From positions 297,061 through 361,060 of the forward strand of contig NZ_AUFE01000001.1 in the NCBI RefSeq assembly GCF_000426345.1: DNA of 64,000 nt. The letters run 5' to 3'. The stretch's first letter is position 1. Each line of letters starts with the position of its first letter. Origin of the DNA: Cupriavidus phytohabitans (lineage in GTDB: Bacteria; Pseudomonadota; Gammaproteobacteria; Burkholderiales; Burkholderiaceae). A model generated the notes under the pieces. It searched no databases. It was not told where the DNA came from and worked only from the letters and a program-made list of their open reading frames with translations. This document shows positions 8,957 through 18,867 of the stretch, in pieces. Made by a program: the position numbers and the translations under genes.

Positions 8957-10021
8957 TCAGGGCCAGATGTTCCACGGCGACTTGATCCAGATCGCCACGA
9001 TGATCAGCCACACCACGGTCAGCGGAATGAACACCTTCCAGCCCAGGCGCATGATCTGGTCATAGCGGTAGCGCGGGAACGATGCACGGATCCAGATAAA
9101 GACCGACAGCAGCAGGAAAACCTTGATCAGCAGCCAGAAGAAACCGGGGACCGCATTGGTGACCACGCTCGAGAACGGAGGTGCCCAGCCACCCAGGAAC
9201 ATCAGCGCGGTCATCGCCGAGATGATGATCATGTTGATGTACTCGGCCAGGAAGAACAGCGCGAAGCCCATGCCCGAATATTCGATCATGTGGCCGGCCA
9301 CGATTTCCGACTCGCCTTCCACCACGTCGAACGGGTGGCGGTTGGTTTCGGCCACGCCCGAGATGAAGTAGACGCCGAACATCGGCAGCAGCGGCAGCCA
9401 GTTCCACGACAGGATGTTGATGCCCATGTCGGCGAAGTAGCCGGTGTTCTGGCCGTTGACGATGGCCGACAGGTTCAGGCTACCGGCGACCATCAGCACC
9501 GTCACCAGCGCGAAGCCCATGGCGATTTCATACGACACCATCTGTGCCGCGGCGCGCATGGCGCCGATGAAGGCGTACTTGGAGTTCGAGGCCCAGCCGG
9601 CCAGGATCACGCCGTAGACGCCGACCGAGCTGATCGCCATCACGTACAGCAGGCCGGCATTGACGTCCGCCATCACCACTTCGGCCTGGAACGGAATCAC
9701 CGCCCAGACCGCGACAGCAGGCATCAGCACCATCAGCGGCGCGATCAGGTACATGCCGCGGCTGACCTGCGTCGGCATCATGACTTCCTTGAGCAGCAGC
9801 TTCAGCACGTCGGCGATCGGCTGCAGCAGGCCGAGCGGGCCGACGCGGTTCGGGCCCAGACGGACGTGCATCCAGCCGATCAGCTTGCGCTCCCACAGGA
9901 TCAGGTAAGCCACGCACAGCAGCAGGGGCACCACGATCAGCACGGCGCGGATCAGGATCCACAGCGGCGTCCAGTACGCGCCCAGTACGCCCTGCCCTTG
10001 CGAGGTAATCCAGTCAATCAT
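8957..10021 (-). CDS. nuoH: NADH-quinone oxidoreductase subunit H
   Basis: A 354-residue membrane subunit that forms the quinone-entry chamber between the peripheral and membrane arms. About eight helices are expected. Conserved cytoplasmic loop sequences are present: [19 protein letters not shown] and the acidic [20 protein letters not shown]. Length is slightly above that of E. coli NuoH, as is usual in betaproteobacteria. It follows nuoG by 21 bases. Confidence 0.97.
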   Translation of the reverse strand: MIDWITSQGQGVLGAYWTPLWILIRAVLIVVPLLLCVAYLILWERKLIGWMHVRLGPNRVGPLGLLQPIADVLKLLLKEVMMPTQVSRGMYLIAPLMVLMPAVAVWAVIPFQAEVVMADVNAGLLYVMAISSVGVYGVILAGWASNSKYAFIGAMRAAAQMVSYEIAMGFALVTVLMVAGSLNLSAIVNGQNTGYFADMGINILSWNWLPLLPMFGVYFISGVAETNRHPFDVVEGESEIVAGHMIEYSGMGFALFFLAEYINMIIISAMTALMFLGGWAPPFSSVVTNAVPGFFWLLIKVFLLLSVFIWIRASFPRYRYDQIMRLGWKVFIPLTVVWLIIVAIWIKSPWNIWP

Positions 10022-10042
10022 GTCTTCTTCTCGCTCTTGTTC

Positions 10043-12409
10043 TTACGCCGTGGCCACGGCGCCGGTGTTGGCCGGCGCCAGGTCGATGGCCTTCTCTACG
10101 GTGACCGTGCCGAACATGCCGCCCAGGCCCACGGCCGCCGGCGTTGCCGCCGGCACGCGCACGGTGTTGGCCGGCAGCGTGGCTTCGAGCACGGCCGGCA
10201 GCACCACGCTGCCCTGCCCTTGCGTGACGCGGACCGGGTCGCCCGACTGGATGCCCAGGCGGGCAAACATGTCGGCCGGCAGCGCGATCTGCATGGCGCG
10301 GCGCGCGGCAGCGGTCAGCTGCAGCGAGTCGGCGCGGCGCACGATCGGGTCGGCGTGGTAGATAGGCACGTCGGCGATGCGTTCGATGCCGTTGGCGGCA
10401 GCGGCGGCAACGCGGATCGGCGCATCGGTGGCGTTGTCCAGCTGTGCCTCGACCGGGGCCGACAACACTTCAGCACGGACCGACTCGGCAGTTTCGTAGT
10501 CGAAACCCGCCACGTCCAGCAGATTGCCCAGCACGCGCAGCACCTTCCAGCCCGGACGCGACTCGCCCAGCGCGCGAACCACGCCGTTGAAACTCTGTGC
10601 CTTGCCTTCGCAGTTGACGAAAGTGCCGGAGGTTTCCGTGAACGGCGCGACCGGCAGGATCACGTCAGCGTACTGCATGGCCGCTTCCGAACGGAACGGC
10701 GACAGCACCACCACCGTGTTGGCCTGCGCCAGCGCGGCCAGGGCCTTGCCCGGATCGGCGGTGTCGAATTCCGGCTCGGTGTTCAGCAGGATGTAGGCCT
10801 TGCGCGGCGCGTCCAGCATCGCCTGCGCGTTGGCGCCGCCTTGCTTCGGCAGCGCGCCGGCGACGTAGCCGCCGACGGTGTTGGCCGCTTCGGTCAGGAA
10901 ACCCAGCGTCGCACCCGTTTCCGTCGCGATCCACTGTGCCAGCGCATGCAGCGCCGAGAACTGCGGATGACGCACCGCTTCGTTGCCGAGGAACACGGCA
11001 CGGCGCTCGCCCTGCAGCAGCGCTTCTGCCGTCTTGGCGGCGGCGTCGCCACCATCGATGCCCTCGGTGCCGGCCGGGGCCGCGACGCCCTTGGCGGCGG
11101 CGACGGCTCGGGCCACGCCGGCCAGTGCGGCGGTCCAGCCGGACGGCGCCACGTCGATGCGGGTCGCCGGCATCAGCAGGTCTTCACCGCCGGCACCCAG
11201 CACGGCCACGCGGGCGCCCTTCTTGGTCGCCTGGCGCAGGCGCGAGGCCAGCAGCGGATGATCCTTGCGCAGCGACGAGCCGATCACCAGCACGCGTTGC
11301 AGCGCGGTGACGTCGGCAACCGGCAGGCCGAGCCACGGCGCGCCCTTGAGCGCGGCCGAGAAGTCGGACTGGCGCAGGCGGAAGTCAACGTTGTCGCTGC
11401 CCAGGCCACGCACCAGCTTGCCCAGCAGGAACAGTTCTTCCAGTGTGCTGTGCGGGCTGGCCAGCGCGGCGATCTGGTCGGCGCCATGCTCGCGCTTGAT
11501 GCCGGCCAGGCCGTTGGCCACGTATTCGAGCGCGGTCTGCCAGTCGGTTTCCATCCATTCGCCGCCCTGCTTGAGCAGCGGGCGGGTCAGGCGGTCGGCA
11601 CTGTTCAGGCCTTCATACGAGAAGCGGTCCTTGTCGGAGATCCAGCACTCGTTGATGTCTTCGTTTTCCAGCGGCAGCACGCGCATCACGCGCTGGTTCT
11701 TGGTCTGCACCACCAGGTTCGCGCCCAGGCCGTCGTGCGGGGACACCGACTTGCGGCGGGCCAGTTCCCAGGTACGGGCCGAGTAGCGGAACGGCTTGCT
11801 GGTCAGCGCGCCGACCGGGCACAGGTCGATCATGTTGCCCGACAGTTCCGAGTCGACCGTCTTGCCGACGAAGGTGGTGATTTCCGAGTGCTCGCCGCGG
11901 TTGAGCATGCCCAGCTCCATCACGCCGGCCACTTCCTGGCCGAAGCGCACGCAGCGGGTGCAGTGGATGCAGCGGGTCATCTCCTCCATGGAGATCAGCG
12001 GGCCCACGTTCTTGTGGAACACCACGCGCTTCTCTTCCTTATAGCGCGACTCCGAGGCACCGTAGCCCACGGCCAGATCCTGCAGCTGGCACTCGCCGCC
12101 CTGATCGCAGATCGGGCAATCCAGCGGGTGGTTGATCAGCAGGAATTCCATCACGGACTTCTGCGCCTTGACTGCCTTCTCCGAATTGGTGAAGACCTTC
12201 ATGCCGGGGGTCACCGGCGTGGCGCACGCAGGCAGCGCCTTGGGGGCCTTCTCGACCTCGACCAGGCACATGCGGCAGTTGGCCGCGATGGACAGTTTGC
12301 GGTGGTAGCAGAAGTGCGGGATGTAGGTGCCCAGCTTGCGGGCCGCTTCCATCACCAGGCTGCCCTCAGCAACCTCAACCTTCTTGCCGTCGATCTCTAG
12401 TTCAACCAT
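10043..12409 (-). CDS. nuoG: NADH-quinone oxidoreductase subunit G
   Basis: A 788-residue peripheral-arm subunit. The N-terminal third is ferredoxin-like with a [2Fe-2S] set (HFCYHRKLSIAANCRMCLVE), a His-Cys motif region (CDQGGECQLQD) and a [4Fe-4S] set (CIHCTRCVRFGQEVAG). The remainder is the degenerate molybdopterin-oxidoreductase-like domain, which in complex I carries no molybdenum cofactor. It passes electrons from NuoF/E to NuoI. Upstream nuoF ends 12 bases before its ATG. Confidence 0.96.
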   Translation of the reverse strand: MVELEIDGKKVEVAEGSLVMEAARKLGTYIPHFCYHRKLSIAANCRMCLVEVEKAPKALPACATPVTPGMKVFTNSEKAVKAQKSVMEFLLINHPLDCPICDQGGECQLQDLAVGYGASESRYKEEKRVVFHKNVGPLISMEEMTRCIHCTRCVRFGQEVAGVMELGMLNRGEHSEITTFVGKTVDSELSGNMIDLCPVGALTSKPFRYSARTWELARRKSVSPHDGLGANLVVQTKNQRVMRVLPLENEDINECWISDKDRFSYEGLNSADRLTRPLLKQGGEWMETDWQTALEYVANGLAGIKREHGADQIAALASPHSTLEELFLLGKLVRGLGSDNVDFRLRQSDFSAALKGAPWLGLPVADVTALQRVLVIGSSLRKDHPLLASRLRQATKKGARVAVLGAGGEDLLMPATRIDVAPSGWTAALAGVARAVAAAKGVAAPAGTEGIDGGDAAAKTAEALLQGERRAVFLGNEAVRHPQFSALHALAQWIATETGATLGFLTEAANTVGGYVAGALPKQGGANAQAMLDAPRKAYILLNTEPEFDTADPGKALAALAQANTVVVLSPFRSEAAMQYADVILPVAPFTETSGTFVNCEGKAQSFNGVVRALGESRPGWKVLRVLGNLLDVAGFDYETAESVRAEVLSAPVEAQLDNATDAPIRVAAAAANGIERIADVPIYHADPIVRRADSLQLTAAARRAMQIALPADMFARLGIQSGDPVRVTQGQGSVVLPAVLEATLPANTVRVPAATPAAVGLGGMFGTVTVEKAIDLAPANTGAVATA

Positions 12410-12421
12410 GTTCTGCCACGC

Positions 12422-13717
12422 TTAGATGTAGGCCGGAACCATGCACTGCTTGTGTTCGACGTGATATTCGAACTCTTTCCAGTAGTGCTTGAGCATGCCG
12501 CGGACCGGCATCGCCGCGGCATCGCCGAGCGCGCAGATGGTGCGGCCCATGATGTTTTCCGCGACGTTGTTGAGCAGGTCCAGGTCTTCCTGGCGCCCTT
12601 CTCCGTGTTCGATGCGATTGACCATGCGATACAGCCAGCCGGTGCCTTCGCGGCAAGGCGTGCACTGGCCGCACGATTCCTCAAAATAGAAGTACGACAG
12701 GCGCAGCAGCGAGCGGACCATGCAGCGCGTCTCGTCCATCACGATCACCGCGCCCGAGCCCAGCATCGAGCCGGCCTTGGCGATCGAGTCGTAGTCCATG
12801 TCGGACGCCATCATCAGGTCGCCCGGCACCACCGGCGCGGACGAACCGCCCGGGATCACCGCCTTGATGCGCTTGCCGCCGCGCATGCCGCCGGCAAGTT
12901 CCAGCAGCTTGGCGAACGGCGTACCCAGCGGGATCTCGTAGTTGCCGGGACGCTCGACGTCGCCCGAAACCGAGAAGATCTTGGTGCCGCCGTTGTTCGG
13001 CTTGCCCAGCTTCAGGTAGTTTTCCGGGCCGACGGCCAGCAGGAACGGCACCGCGGCGAAGGTCTCGGTGTTGTTGATGGTGGTCGGCTTGCCATACAGG
13101 CCGAAGCTGGCCGGGAACGGCGGCTTGAAGCGCGGCTGGCCCTTCTTGCCTTCCAGCGATTCGAGCAGCGCGGTTTCCTCGCCGCAGATGTAGGCGCCAT
13201 AGCCGTGGTGGGCGTGCAGCTGGAAGCTGAAGCCCGAGCCCAGGATGTTGTCGCCCAGGAAGCCTGCCGCACGCGCCTCTTCGAGGGCTTCCTCGAAGAT
13301 CTTGTACTCGTTCCAGATCTCGCCGTGGATGTAGTTGTAGCCCACGGTGATGCCCATCGCATACGCGCCGATGGCCATGCCCTCGATCAGCGCATGCGGG
13401 TTGTAGCGGATGATGTCGCGGTCCTTGAACGTGCCCGGCTCGCCCTCATCGGTGTTACAGACCAGGTATTTCTGACCCGGGAACGTGCGCGGCATGAAGC
13501 TCCACTTCAGGCCGGTCGGGAAACCCGCGCCGCCGCGGCCACGCAGGCCCGATGTCTTGACGTCGGCGATCACCTGCTCGGGCGGGATCTTCTCGGTCAG
13601 GATGCGCTTCAGTTGCTGGTAGCCGCCACGCTTGACGTAGTCTTCCAGATGCCAATTCTTGCCGTCCAGGCCGGCCAGGATCAGCGGCTGGATATGGCGG
13701 TCGTGCAGACTGGTCAT
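12422..13717 (-). CDS. nuoF: NADH-quinone oxidoreductase subunit F (NADH-binding)
   Basis: A 431-residue flavoprotein that accepts the hydride from NADH. The Gly-rich NADH/FMN region is [19 protein letters not shown]. The [4Fe-4S] N3 ligands lie in [13 protein letters not shown], with the fourth Cys in [12 protein letters not shown] place the start at 13717 ([11 protein letters not shown]): the ATG comes one base after the nuoE stop, implying translational coupling. A longer in-frame reading from 13762 would run back into nuoE. Confidence 0.96.
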   Translation of the reverse strand: MTSLHDRHIQPLILAGLDGKNWHLEDYVKRGGYQQLKRILTEKIPPEQVIADVKTSGLRGRGGAGFPTGLKWSFMPRTFPGQKYLVCNTDEGEPGTFKDRDIIRYNPHALIEGMAIGAYAMGITVGYNYIHGEIWNEYKIFEEALEEARAAGFLGDNILGSGFSFQLHAHHGYGAYICGEETALLESLEGKKGQPRFKPPFPASFGLYGKPTTINNTETFAAVPFLLAVGPENYLKLGKPNNGGTKIFSVSGDVERPGNYEIPLGTPFAKLLELAGGMRGGKRIKAVIPGGSSAPVVPGDLMMASDMDYDSIAKAGSMLGSGAVIVMDETRCMVRSLLRLSYFYFEESCGQCTPCREGTGWLYRMVNRIEHGEGRQEDLDLLNNVAENIMGRTICALGDAAAMPVRGMLKHYWKEFEYHVEHKQCMVPAYI

Positions 13718-13718
13718 A

Positions 13719-14222
13719 TTACTTGCCCCCCTTGGCGGCTTCGCTCTTGAGCTCGTCGACAAGCGCGTCGAGTTTGTCGTCGCTCATGAAGCTGCACATG
13801 CGGGTGTTGTTGACGATCATCACCGGCGCGTCGCCGCAAGCGCCCATGCACTCGCCCTCTTTCAGGGTGAAGCAGCCATCAGCGGTGGTCTCGTTGTAGT
13901 CGATCCCGAGCTTGCGCTTCAGGTACTCGCCAGCCCGCTCGCCGCCCGACAGGGCGCACGGCAGGTTGGTGCACACGGCGAGCTTGAATTTGCCCACCGG
14001 CTTGGTGTCGTACATGTTGTAGAAGGTCGCCACCTCTTCCACCCACACGGGCGGCATCTCGAGGTAGTTGGCGACGAACTGCATGACTTCGGGGGAAACC
14101 CAGCCCACCTCGCCCTGTGCCACGGCAAGCGCCGCCATCACGGCCGACTGCTTCTGGTCGGCCGGATACTTCGCGATCGCGCGATCGATTTCCTTGAGAG
14201 CTTCTGCTGATAGCATGGTCAT
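13719..14222 (-). CDS. nuoE: NADH-quinone oxidoreductase subunit E
   Basis: A 167-residue thioredoxin-fold subunit with the [2Fe-2S] cluster N1a. The ligands are visible as [11 protein letters not shown] and CMGACGDAP, with the usual separation of about 35-40 residues. It partners NuoF in the NADH dehydrogenase module. Two start codons (ATG at 14222 and at 14216) are both possible; no strong ribosome site decides. A 178-base GC-rich spacer with several short dyads separates it from nuoD. Confidence 0.95.
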   Translation of the reverse strand: MTMLSAEALKEIDRAIAKYPADQKQSAVMAALAVAQGEVGWVSPEVMQFVANYLEMPPVWVEEVATFYNMYDTKPVGKFKLAVCTNLPCALSGGERAGEYLKRKLGIDYNETTADGCFTLKEGECMGACGDAPVMIVNNTRMCSFMSDDKLDALVDELKSEAAKGGK

Positions 14223-14400
14223 TGCAGTAAAACGGCGGAGTCAGCGCCACTGGGCGTCCATCCGCAGGTTTGCAGCCGTCGCTGCCGTTCCGCCGGCGGG
14301 CCTTAGGCCTTGCCGGTCCGCCGCGGGTCTTCCGGGCCGCTCCGCTCGGCGGAGCACCTCGGAAAGCGCCCGGATCGTCGTCCGGGCCGGCGGTCCGTGA

Positions 14401-15654
14401 TTAGCGGTCGATCTCGCCGAAGACGATGTCTTGCGTGCCGATGATCGTTACCGCGTCAGCAATCATGTGTCCCTTGGCCATTTCGTCCAGCGCGGCCAGG
14501 TGCGGGAAGCCAGGCGCACGGATCTTCAGGCGGTACGGCTTGTTCGCGCCGTCCGAGATCGCGTAGATGCCGAACTCGCCCTTCGGGTGCTCCACCGCTG
14601 CGTACGCTTCGCCTTCGGGCACGTGGATGCCCTCGGTGAACAGCTTGAAGTGGTGAATCAGTTCTTCCATGTTGGACTTCATGTCCACGCGCGAGGGCGG
14701 CGCCACCTTGTGGTTATCGGTGATCACCGGGCCCGGGTTGCGGCGCAGCCACTCGATGCACTGCCTGATGATGCGGTTGGACTGGCGCATCTCTTCCACG
14801 CGCACCAGGTAGCGCGCGTAGCAGTCGCCGCCCACGCCCACCGGCACATCGAAGTCCATCTTGTCGTACACCTCGTACGGCTGCTTCTTGCGCAGGTCCC
14901 ACTCGATGCCCGAGCCGCGCAGCATCGGGCCGGTAAAGCCCATCTGCATCGCACGTTCCGGACTGACGACACCGATGTCCACCAGCCGCTGCTTCCAGAT
15001 CCGGTTGTCGGTCAGCAGCGTCTCGTACTCGTCGACATACTTCGGGAAGCGGTTGGTGAAGTCCTCGATGAAGTCCAGCAGCGAGCCCGAACGCGCTTCG
15101 TTCATCGCCTTGATGGCACGCTCGTTGTGGATCTTCGAGGCACGATATTGCGGCATCGTGTCAGGCAGGTCGCGGTAGACGCCGCCGGGGCGATAGTAGG
15201 CCGCGTGCATGCGCGCGCCCGACACCGCCTCGTACATGTCGAACAGGTCTTCGCGCTCGCGGAAGGCGTACAGGAACACCGCCATCGCGCCCACGTCGAG
15301 GGCGTGCGCACCGATCCACATCAGGTGGTTCATGATGCGGGTGATCTCGTCGAACATCACGCGGATATACTGCGCGCGGACCGGCACTTCCAGGCCCAGC
15401 AGGCGCTCGATCGCCATCACGTATGCGTGCTCGTTGGACATCATCGACACGTAGTCGAGACGGTCCATGTAGGGCACGCTCTGGATCCAGGACTTCTGTT
15501 CGGCCAGTTTCTCGGTGGCACGGTGCAGCAGGCCGATATGCGGGTCGGCGCGCTGGATGACTTCACCGTCCAGCTCGAGCACCAGGCGCAGCACGCCGTG
15601 CGCGGCCGGGTGCTGCGGGCCGAAGTTCAGGGTGTAATTCTTGATGTCTGCCAT
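14401..15654 (-). CDS. nuoD: NADH-quinone oxidoreductase subunit D
   Basis: A 417-residue subunit related to the large subunit of NiFe hydrogenases, without the metal site. It lines the quinone cavity with NuoB. The N-terminus [22 protein letters not shown] contains the quinone-site histidine region, and [15 protein letters not shown] and FGEIDR at the C-terminus are characteristic. It is separate from nuoC, unlike the fused NuoCD of E. coli. Nine bases separate it from nuoC. Confidence 0.97.
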   Translation of the reverse strand: MADIKNYTLNFGPQHPAAHGVLRLVLELDGEVIQRADPHIGLLHRATEKLAEQKSWIQSVPYMDRLDYVSMMSNEHAYVMAIERLLGLEVPVRAQYIRVMFDEITRIMNHLMWIGAHALDVGAMAVFLYAFREREDLFDMYEAVSGARMHAAYYRPGGVYRDLPDTMPQYRASKIHNERAIKAMNEARSGSLLDFIEDFTNRFPKYVDEYETLLTDNRIWKQRLVDIGVVSPERAMQMGFTGPMLRGSGIEWDLRKKQPYEVYDKMDFDVPVGVGGDCYARYLVRVEEMRQSNRIIRQCIEWLRRNPGPVITDNHKVAPPSRVDMKSNMEELIHHFKLFTEGIHVPEGEAYAAVEHPKGEFGIYAISDGANKPYRLKIRAPGFPHLAALDEMAKGHMIADAVTIIGTQDIVFGEIDR

Positions 15655-15663
15655 GGCGCGTTC

Positions 15664-16263
15664 TCAGTGCTCCAAACCGCCGTACTTGTCCTCGCGGATC
15701 ACGCGCGGCGTGATTTCGCGCGGCTCGATCGTGACCGGCTGGTAGATGACCCGCTTCTGCTCGGGGTCGTAGCGCATCTCGACGTAGCCGGAGACCGGGA
15801 AATCCTTGCGGAACGGATGGCCGACGAAGCCGTAGTCGGTCAGGATGCGACGCAGGTCCGGGTGACCGTCGAACACGATGCCGTAGAAATCGAAGGCTTC
15901 GCGCTCGAACCAGTTCACCGAGTTCCACACGTCGATCAGGCTGGCCACCACCGGGAAATCGTCATCCGGAGCGAACACGCGCAGGCGCAGGCGCCAGTTG
16001 TTGGTAATCGACAGCAGGTGCGAGACGGCGGCAAAGCGCGGGCCTTCCCAGGCGCCGTCGCCGAACTCGGAGTAGTCCACGCCGCACAGGTCGATCAGCT
16101 GCTCGAAGCGCAGCGAGGGATCGTCGCGCAGGATGCGGGCGGCTTCCAGGTAGTCGTCGGCCTTGACGATCAGCGTCAGTTCGCCGGTCGCCTCGATCAG
16201 TTTCTGCACGCGCTTGCCGAGAGCCTTCTCGAGCGCGGCCTTCAGGGTGTCGAGCTTCGCCAT
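15664..16263 (-). CDS. nuoC: NADH-quinone oxidoreductase subunit C
   Basis: A 199-residue peripheral-arm subunit (30-kDa type). The signature region [26 protein letters not shown] is present near residues 117-145, with [15 protein letters not shown] following. It stabilises NuoD and the quinone module and carries no cofactor. The adjoining nuoB stop codon lies one base before its start, so translation is probably coupled. Confidence 0.97.
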   Translation of the reverse strand: MAKLDTLKAALEKALGKRVQKLIEATGELTLIVKADDYLEAARILRDDPSLRFEQLIDLCGVDYSEFGDGAWEGPRFAAVSHLLSITNNWRLRLRVFAPDDDFPVVASLIDVWNSVNWFEREAFDFYGIVFDGHPDLRRILTDYGFVGHPFRKDFPVSGYVEMRYDPEQKRVIYQPVTIEPREITPRVIREDKYGGLEH

Positions 16264-16264
16264 T

Positions 16265-16747
16265 TCAGCCCTTGCGCGCGATGGTGTTGGTACGCTTGAT
16301 CTTGTTCTGCAGCTGGATCACGCCGTAGATCAGCGCCTCGGCCGTCGGCGGGCAGCCCGGCACGTAGATATCCACCGGCACGATGCGGTCGCAGCCACGC
16401 ACCACCGAGTACGAATAGTGGTAGTAGCCACCGCCGTTGGCGCACGAGCCCATCGAGATCACCCAGCGCGGTTCGGCCATCTGGTCGTAGACCTTGCGCA
16501 GCGCGGGGGCCATCTTGTTGCACAGCGTGCCGGCCACGATCATCACGTCCGACTGGCGCGGCGACGGGCGGAACACCACGCCGAAGCGGTCCAGATCGTA
16601 GCGCGCGGCGCCGGCATGCATCATTTCCACGGCACAGCAGGCCAGGCCGAAAGTCATCGGCCACAGCGACCCGGTGCGGGTCCAATTGATCAGCTTGTCA
16701 GCGGTAGTCGTGACAAAGCCTTCGTTGAGAACGCCTTCGATTGCCAT
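16265..16747 (-). CDS. nuoB: NADH-quinone oxidoreductase subunit B
   Basis: A 160-residue subunit holding the terminal [4Fe-4S] cluster N2, which reduces quinone. The unusual adjacent cysteines are seen in [10 protein letters not shown], with further ligands in [10 protein letters not shown] and [27 protein letters not shown] is the conserved central motif. The N-terminus [19 protein letters not shown] is typical of betaproteobacteria. It lies six bases after nuoA. Confidence 0.97.
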   Translation of the reverse strand: MAIEGVLNEGFVTTTADKLINWTRTGSLWPMTFGLACCAVEMMHAGAARYDLDRFGVVFRPSPRQSDVMIVAGTLCNKMAPALRKVYDQMAEPRWVISMGSCANGGGYYHYSYSVVRGCDRIVPVDIYVPGCPPTAEALIYGVIQLQNKIKRTNTIARKG

Positions 16748-16753
16748 TTCACA

Positions 16754-17113
16754 TCACTCCCAATCGAGCGCGCCCTTTTTCCAGATGTAGACGAAGCCCA
16801 CGATGAATTCCAGCAGAAACACGCCCATGGCGATGAAACCCGGCCAGCCGATATCCCTCAGGGCAACACCCCAGGGAAACAGGAAGGCGGTTTCGAGATC
16901 GAACAGGATAAAAAGGATGGCGATGAGGTAGTAGCGCACGTCGAACTTCATGCGCGCATCCTCGAACGCTTCGAAGCCGCACTCGTACGGCGACAGCTTC
17001 GCGGGATCGGGCTTGTTCGGACCAAGGATCCGACCAATCGACATCAGTGCCACGCCGAGCACGACACCGAAGATGATGAAGATGAGAACGGGGAAGTAGG
17101 CTTCGAGATTCAA
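16754..17113 (-). CDS. nuoA: NADH-quinone oxidoreductase subunit A
   Basis: A 119-residue membrane subunit with three helices, the first gene of the nuo operon. [20 protein letters not shown] is the conserved loop between helices 1 and 2, and [15 protein letters not shown] carries the conserved acidic residues of helix 2. The only start consistent with family length is TTG at 17113 (MNLEAYFPV); no ATG or GTG is in frame close by, and a weak AAGG lies 11 bases upstream. The tRNA-Leu gene lies 166 bases upstream on the same strand. Confidence 0.93.
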   Translation of the reverse strand: MNLEAYFPVLIFIIFGVVLGVALMSIGRILGPNKPDPAKLSPYECGFEAFEDARMKFDVRYYLIAILFILFDLETAFLFPWGVALRDIGWPGFIAMGVFLLEFIVGFVYIWKKGALDWE

Positions 17114-17279
17114 GGTACGGCCAGCCTTATCTGGAATGTTGTCAACAGCACCAGCTGAAGCGGCGTCCTGTTGCCCACCCCAGGCGCTAAGCCACGAGAA
17201 TCATGGCGCGCCGCCTTGCGGACTGCCGGAGCCCCACGCTCGGGTGCATTGCCCGGCCAGGGACTCCGATCAAGTTGTT

Positions 17280-17364
17280 TGGTGCCGACGGCGAGACTCG
17301 AACTCGCACAGCTTTCGCCACTACCCCCTCAAGATAGCGTGTCTACCAATTTCACCACGTCGGC
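17280..17364 (-). tRNA. tRNA-Leu (anticodon GAG)
   Basis: An 85-base sequence on the minus strand folds as a class II tRNA. It has an acceptor stem GCCGACG/CGTCGGC, a D arm with GGTGAAATTGGTAGAC, an anticodon loop TTGAGGG (anticodon GAG) on a CTATC/GGTAG stem, a long variable arm, a T arm GCGAGTTCGAGTCTCGC, and an encoded CCA end. It reads CUC and CUU. It lies between secG and nuoA, as in other Burkholderiales. Confidence 0.96.
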
Positions 17365-17476
17365 TGGGGGAGAAACAATATTGCCTGGCGCCGGGTTTTC
17401 AGGCCCTTCGGGACTCTCGCCGGGGCGTTCCGCCTTCGCTCAAGACCCATCGCTGGGGAATCGTTTCAAGCCTTGC

Positions 17477-17506
17477 ATTCTAACCTAAATTTCTTGCTTT
17501 GTTCAA
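17477..17506 (-). promoter_or_regulatory. promoter of tRNA-Leu, possibly also the nuo operon
   Basis: On the minus strand TTGAAC (17501-17506) and TAGAAT (17477-17482) are 18 bases apart, in an AT-rich stretch that stands out from its GC-rich surroundings. Transcription would start about 105 bases before the tRNA. No second good promoter is evident between the tRNA and nuoA (a lone TTGACA at about 17135 has no matching -10), so the tRNA and nuo genes may share this promoter. Confidence 0.55.
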
Positions 17507-17517
17507 CGCACAACTGC

Positions 17518-17554
17518 AAAAAAACTCAGGAATCCGCCGCAAGGCAATCGGATT
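17518..17554 (-). terminator. intrinsic terminator of secG
   Basis: On the minus strand a six-base stem AATCCG/CGGATT (17549-17554 and 17531-17536) is followed by CCTGAG and seven T residues (17518-17524). The hairpin begins at the secG stop codon. Confidence 0.55.
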
Positions 17555-17927
17555 ATTTCGGTACAGCGGGGCCTGCGGGCGCCGAAGCGCCGGCCGCGGC
17601 GGCCGGGGCTGCGGCCGGTGCCGATGCGCCTGCCGTGGCCGGTGCCGAGGCCGGAGCGGCGCCCATCACGCCCAGCGATGCAGCGGGCTTGTAGTTGCCC
17701 AGCAACGTCAACGCCAGCGTGGACACGAAGAACAGCGTGGCCAGCACGGCGGTGGTGCGCGACAGGAAGTTTGCCGAGCCGGTGGCACCGAACAGGCTGC
17801 CCGAGGCGCCCGAGCCGAATGCCGCGCCCACATCGGCGCCCTTGCCATGCTGGATCAGCACCAGACCAATCACGCCCAGGGCCGACAGCACCTGCAACAC
17901 CACCAACAAAGTCTTGAAGATTGCCAT
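17553..17927 (-). CDS. secG: preprotein translocase subunit SecG
   Basis: A 124-residue SecG. Two membrane helices (about residues 3-22 and 55-73) flank the conserved LIQHGKGADVGAAFGSGASGS motif. The C-terminal 45 residues are Ala/Pro-rich, a low-complexity tail seen in betaproteobacterial SecG and absent in short homologues. It assists SecYE-mediated export at the inner membrane. It lies between tpiA and tRNA-Leu, the same order as in many betaproteobacteria. Confidence 0.95.
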   Translation of the reverse strand: MAIFKTLLVVLQVLSALGVIGLVLIQHGKGADVGAAFGSGASGSLFGATGSANFLSRTTAVLATLFFVSTLALTLLGNYKPAASLGVMGAAPASAPATAGASAPAAAPAAAAGASAPAGPAVPK

Positions 17928-18001
17928 TTGATTTAAATAAGCGTTACTTGCCTGGTTACTTCCTGATCGAAACCATCGAAACGACCCGGAACGGCCGGCA
18001 T

Positions 18002-18739
18002 TCAGGCGTTGCCGATCGCGAGAAAATCTTCCGATTTCAGCGAGGCGCCGCCAATCAGCCCCCCGTCGATATCGGCCATGGAAAACAGTTCGGCCGCGTT
18101 GTCCGGCTTTACGCTGCCGCCGTACAGGATGGCCATGCGCCCGGCCACGCCGGCGTCGCGGGCCGCCACCTTGCCGCGCAGGAAAGCATGCACGGCTTGC
18201 GCCTGGGCGCTGGTCGCGGTCTTGCCGGTGCCGATCGCCCAGACCGGCTCGTAGGCCAGCACCACGCGGCTCAGCTGCTCCACCGACAGCGCGTCCAGCA
18301 CTGCCTGCAGCTGGCGGCCGACAACGGCCTCGGTCTGGCCTGCCTCGCGCTCGGCCAGCGTTTCGCCGACGCAGACCACCGGGACGATGCCGAACTCCAG
18401 CGCGCGCAGCGCCTTGGCGGCGACGGCCTGGTCGGTTTCGCCATGGTAGGTGCGACGCTCCGAGTGGCCAACCAGCGCATAAGTGCAGCCGAACTCACCC
18501 AACATCGATGCAGCCACCTCGCCGGTAAAAGCGCCGCGCGCCTCCGCCGAGACATCCTGTGCACCCCAGGCCACTTGCGAGCCGTTCAGCACCGCCTGGC
18601 ATTGTGCAAGATAGGGGAACGGTGCGCACACCGCCAGCGACGCATGCGCCACGCCGGCCTTGATTTCCTCCAGCAGCGCCGCGTTTGCAGCCAGGCTGCC
18701 ATGCATCTTCCAGTTGCCGATGACGAGCTTTTGTCTCAC
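18002..18739 (-). CDS. tpiA: triose-phosphate isomerase
   Basis: A 245-residue triose-phosphate isomerase interconverting dihydroxyacetone phosphate and glyceraldehyde 3-phosphate. Active-site elements are present: [12 protein letters not shown] (Asn and Lys), GHSERR (electrophilic His) and [14 protein letters not shown] (catalytic Glu and the flexible loop). I chose the GTG at 18739 ([14 protein letters not shown]): GGGAGGGG lies eight bases upstream and the length fits the family. An upstream ATG at 18811 would add 24 unrelated residues. secG follows on the same strand. Confidence 0.96.
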   Translation of the reverse strand: MRQKLVIGNWKMHGSLAANAALLEEIKAGVAHASLAVCAPFPYLAQCQAVLNGSQVAWGAQDVSAEARGAFTGEVAASMLGEFGCTYALVGHSERRTYHGETDQAVAAKALRALEFGIVPVVCVGETLAEREAGQTEAVVGRQLQAVLDALSVEQLSRVVLAYEPVWAIGTGKTATSAQAQAVHAFLRGKVAARDAGVAGRMAILYGGSVKPDNAAELFSMADIDGGLIGGASLKSEDFLAIGNA

Positions 18740-18767
18740 GAGGTGCCCCTCCCAAATCAAACCCGCT

Positions 18768-18773
18768 ATTGTA
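18768..18773 (-). promoter_or_regulatory. -10 element of tpiA
   Basis: TACAAT on the minus strand lies 29 bases before the tpiA GTG, in a GC-rich setting. No strong -35 is seen. Just upstream (18797-18825) is an 11-base perfect dyad, ACCGCCGCCCG/CGGGCGGCGGT, lacking a T-run on this strand. Confidence 0.4.
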
Positions 18774-18867
18774 GCGTGTGGCAGGGGCGGGACGCTACCG
18801 CCGCCCGACAACGGCGGGCGGCGGTATTTTGTCGCGTGGATTCAGCGCCGGCACACGGCGCACGGCA

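Noticed and set aside
8888..12400. A long plus-strand open frame opposite nuoH and nuoG
   Set aside because: Same low-complexity antisense composition; real genes occupy the minus strand throughout.
14223..14400. GC-rich short dyads in the nuoE-nuoD spacer as a regulatory RNA
   Set aside because: The dyads are short, overlap one another and look like compositional noise; no T-run or conserved motif.
18797..18825. An 11-bp perfect GC dyad between the quinone oxidoreductase gene and tpiA as a terminator
   Set aside because: It has no T-run on the minus strand where both genes lie; kept only as a dyad near the tpiA promoter.
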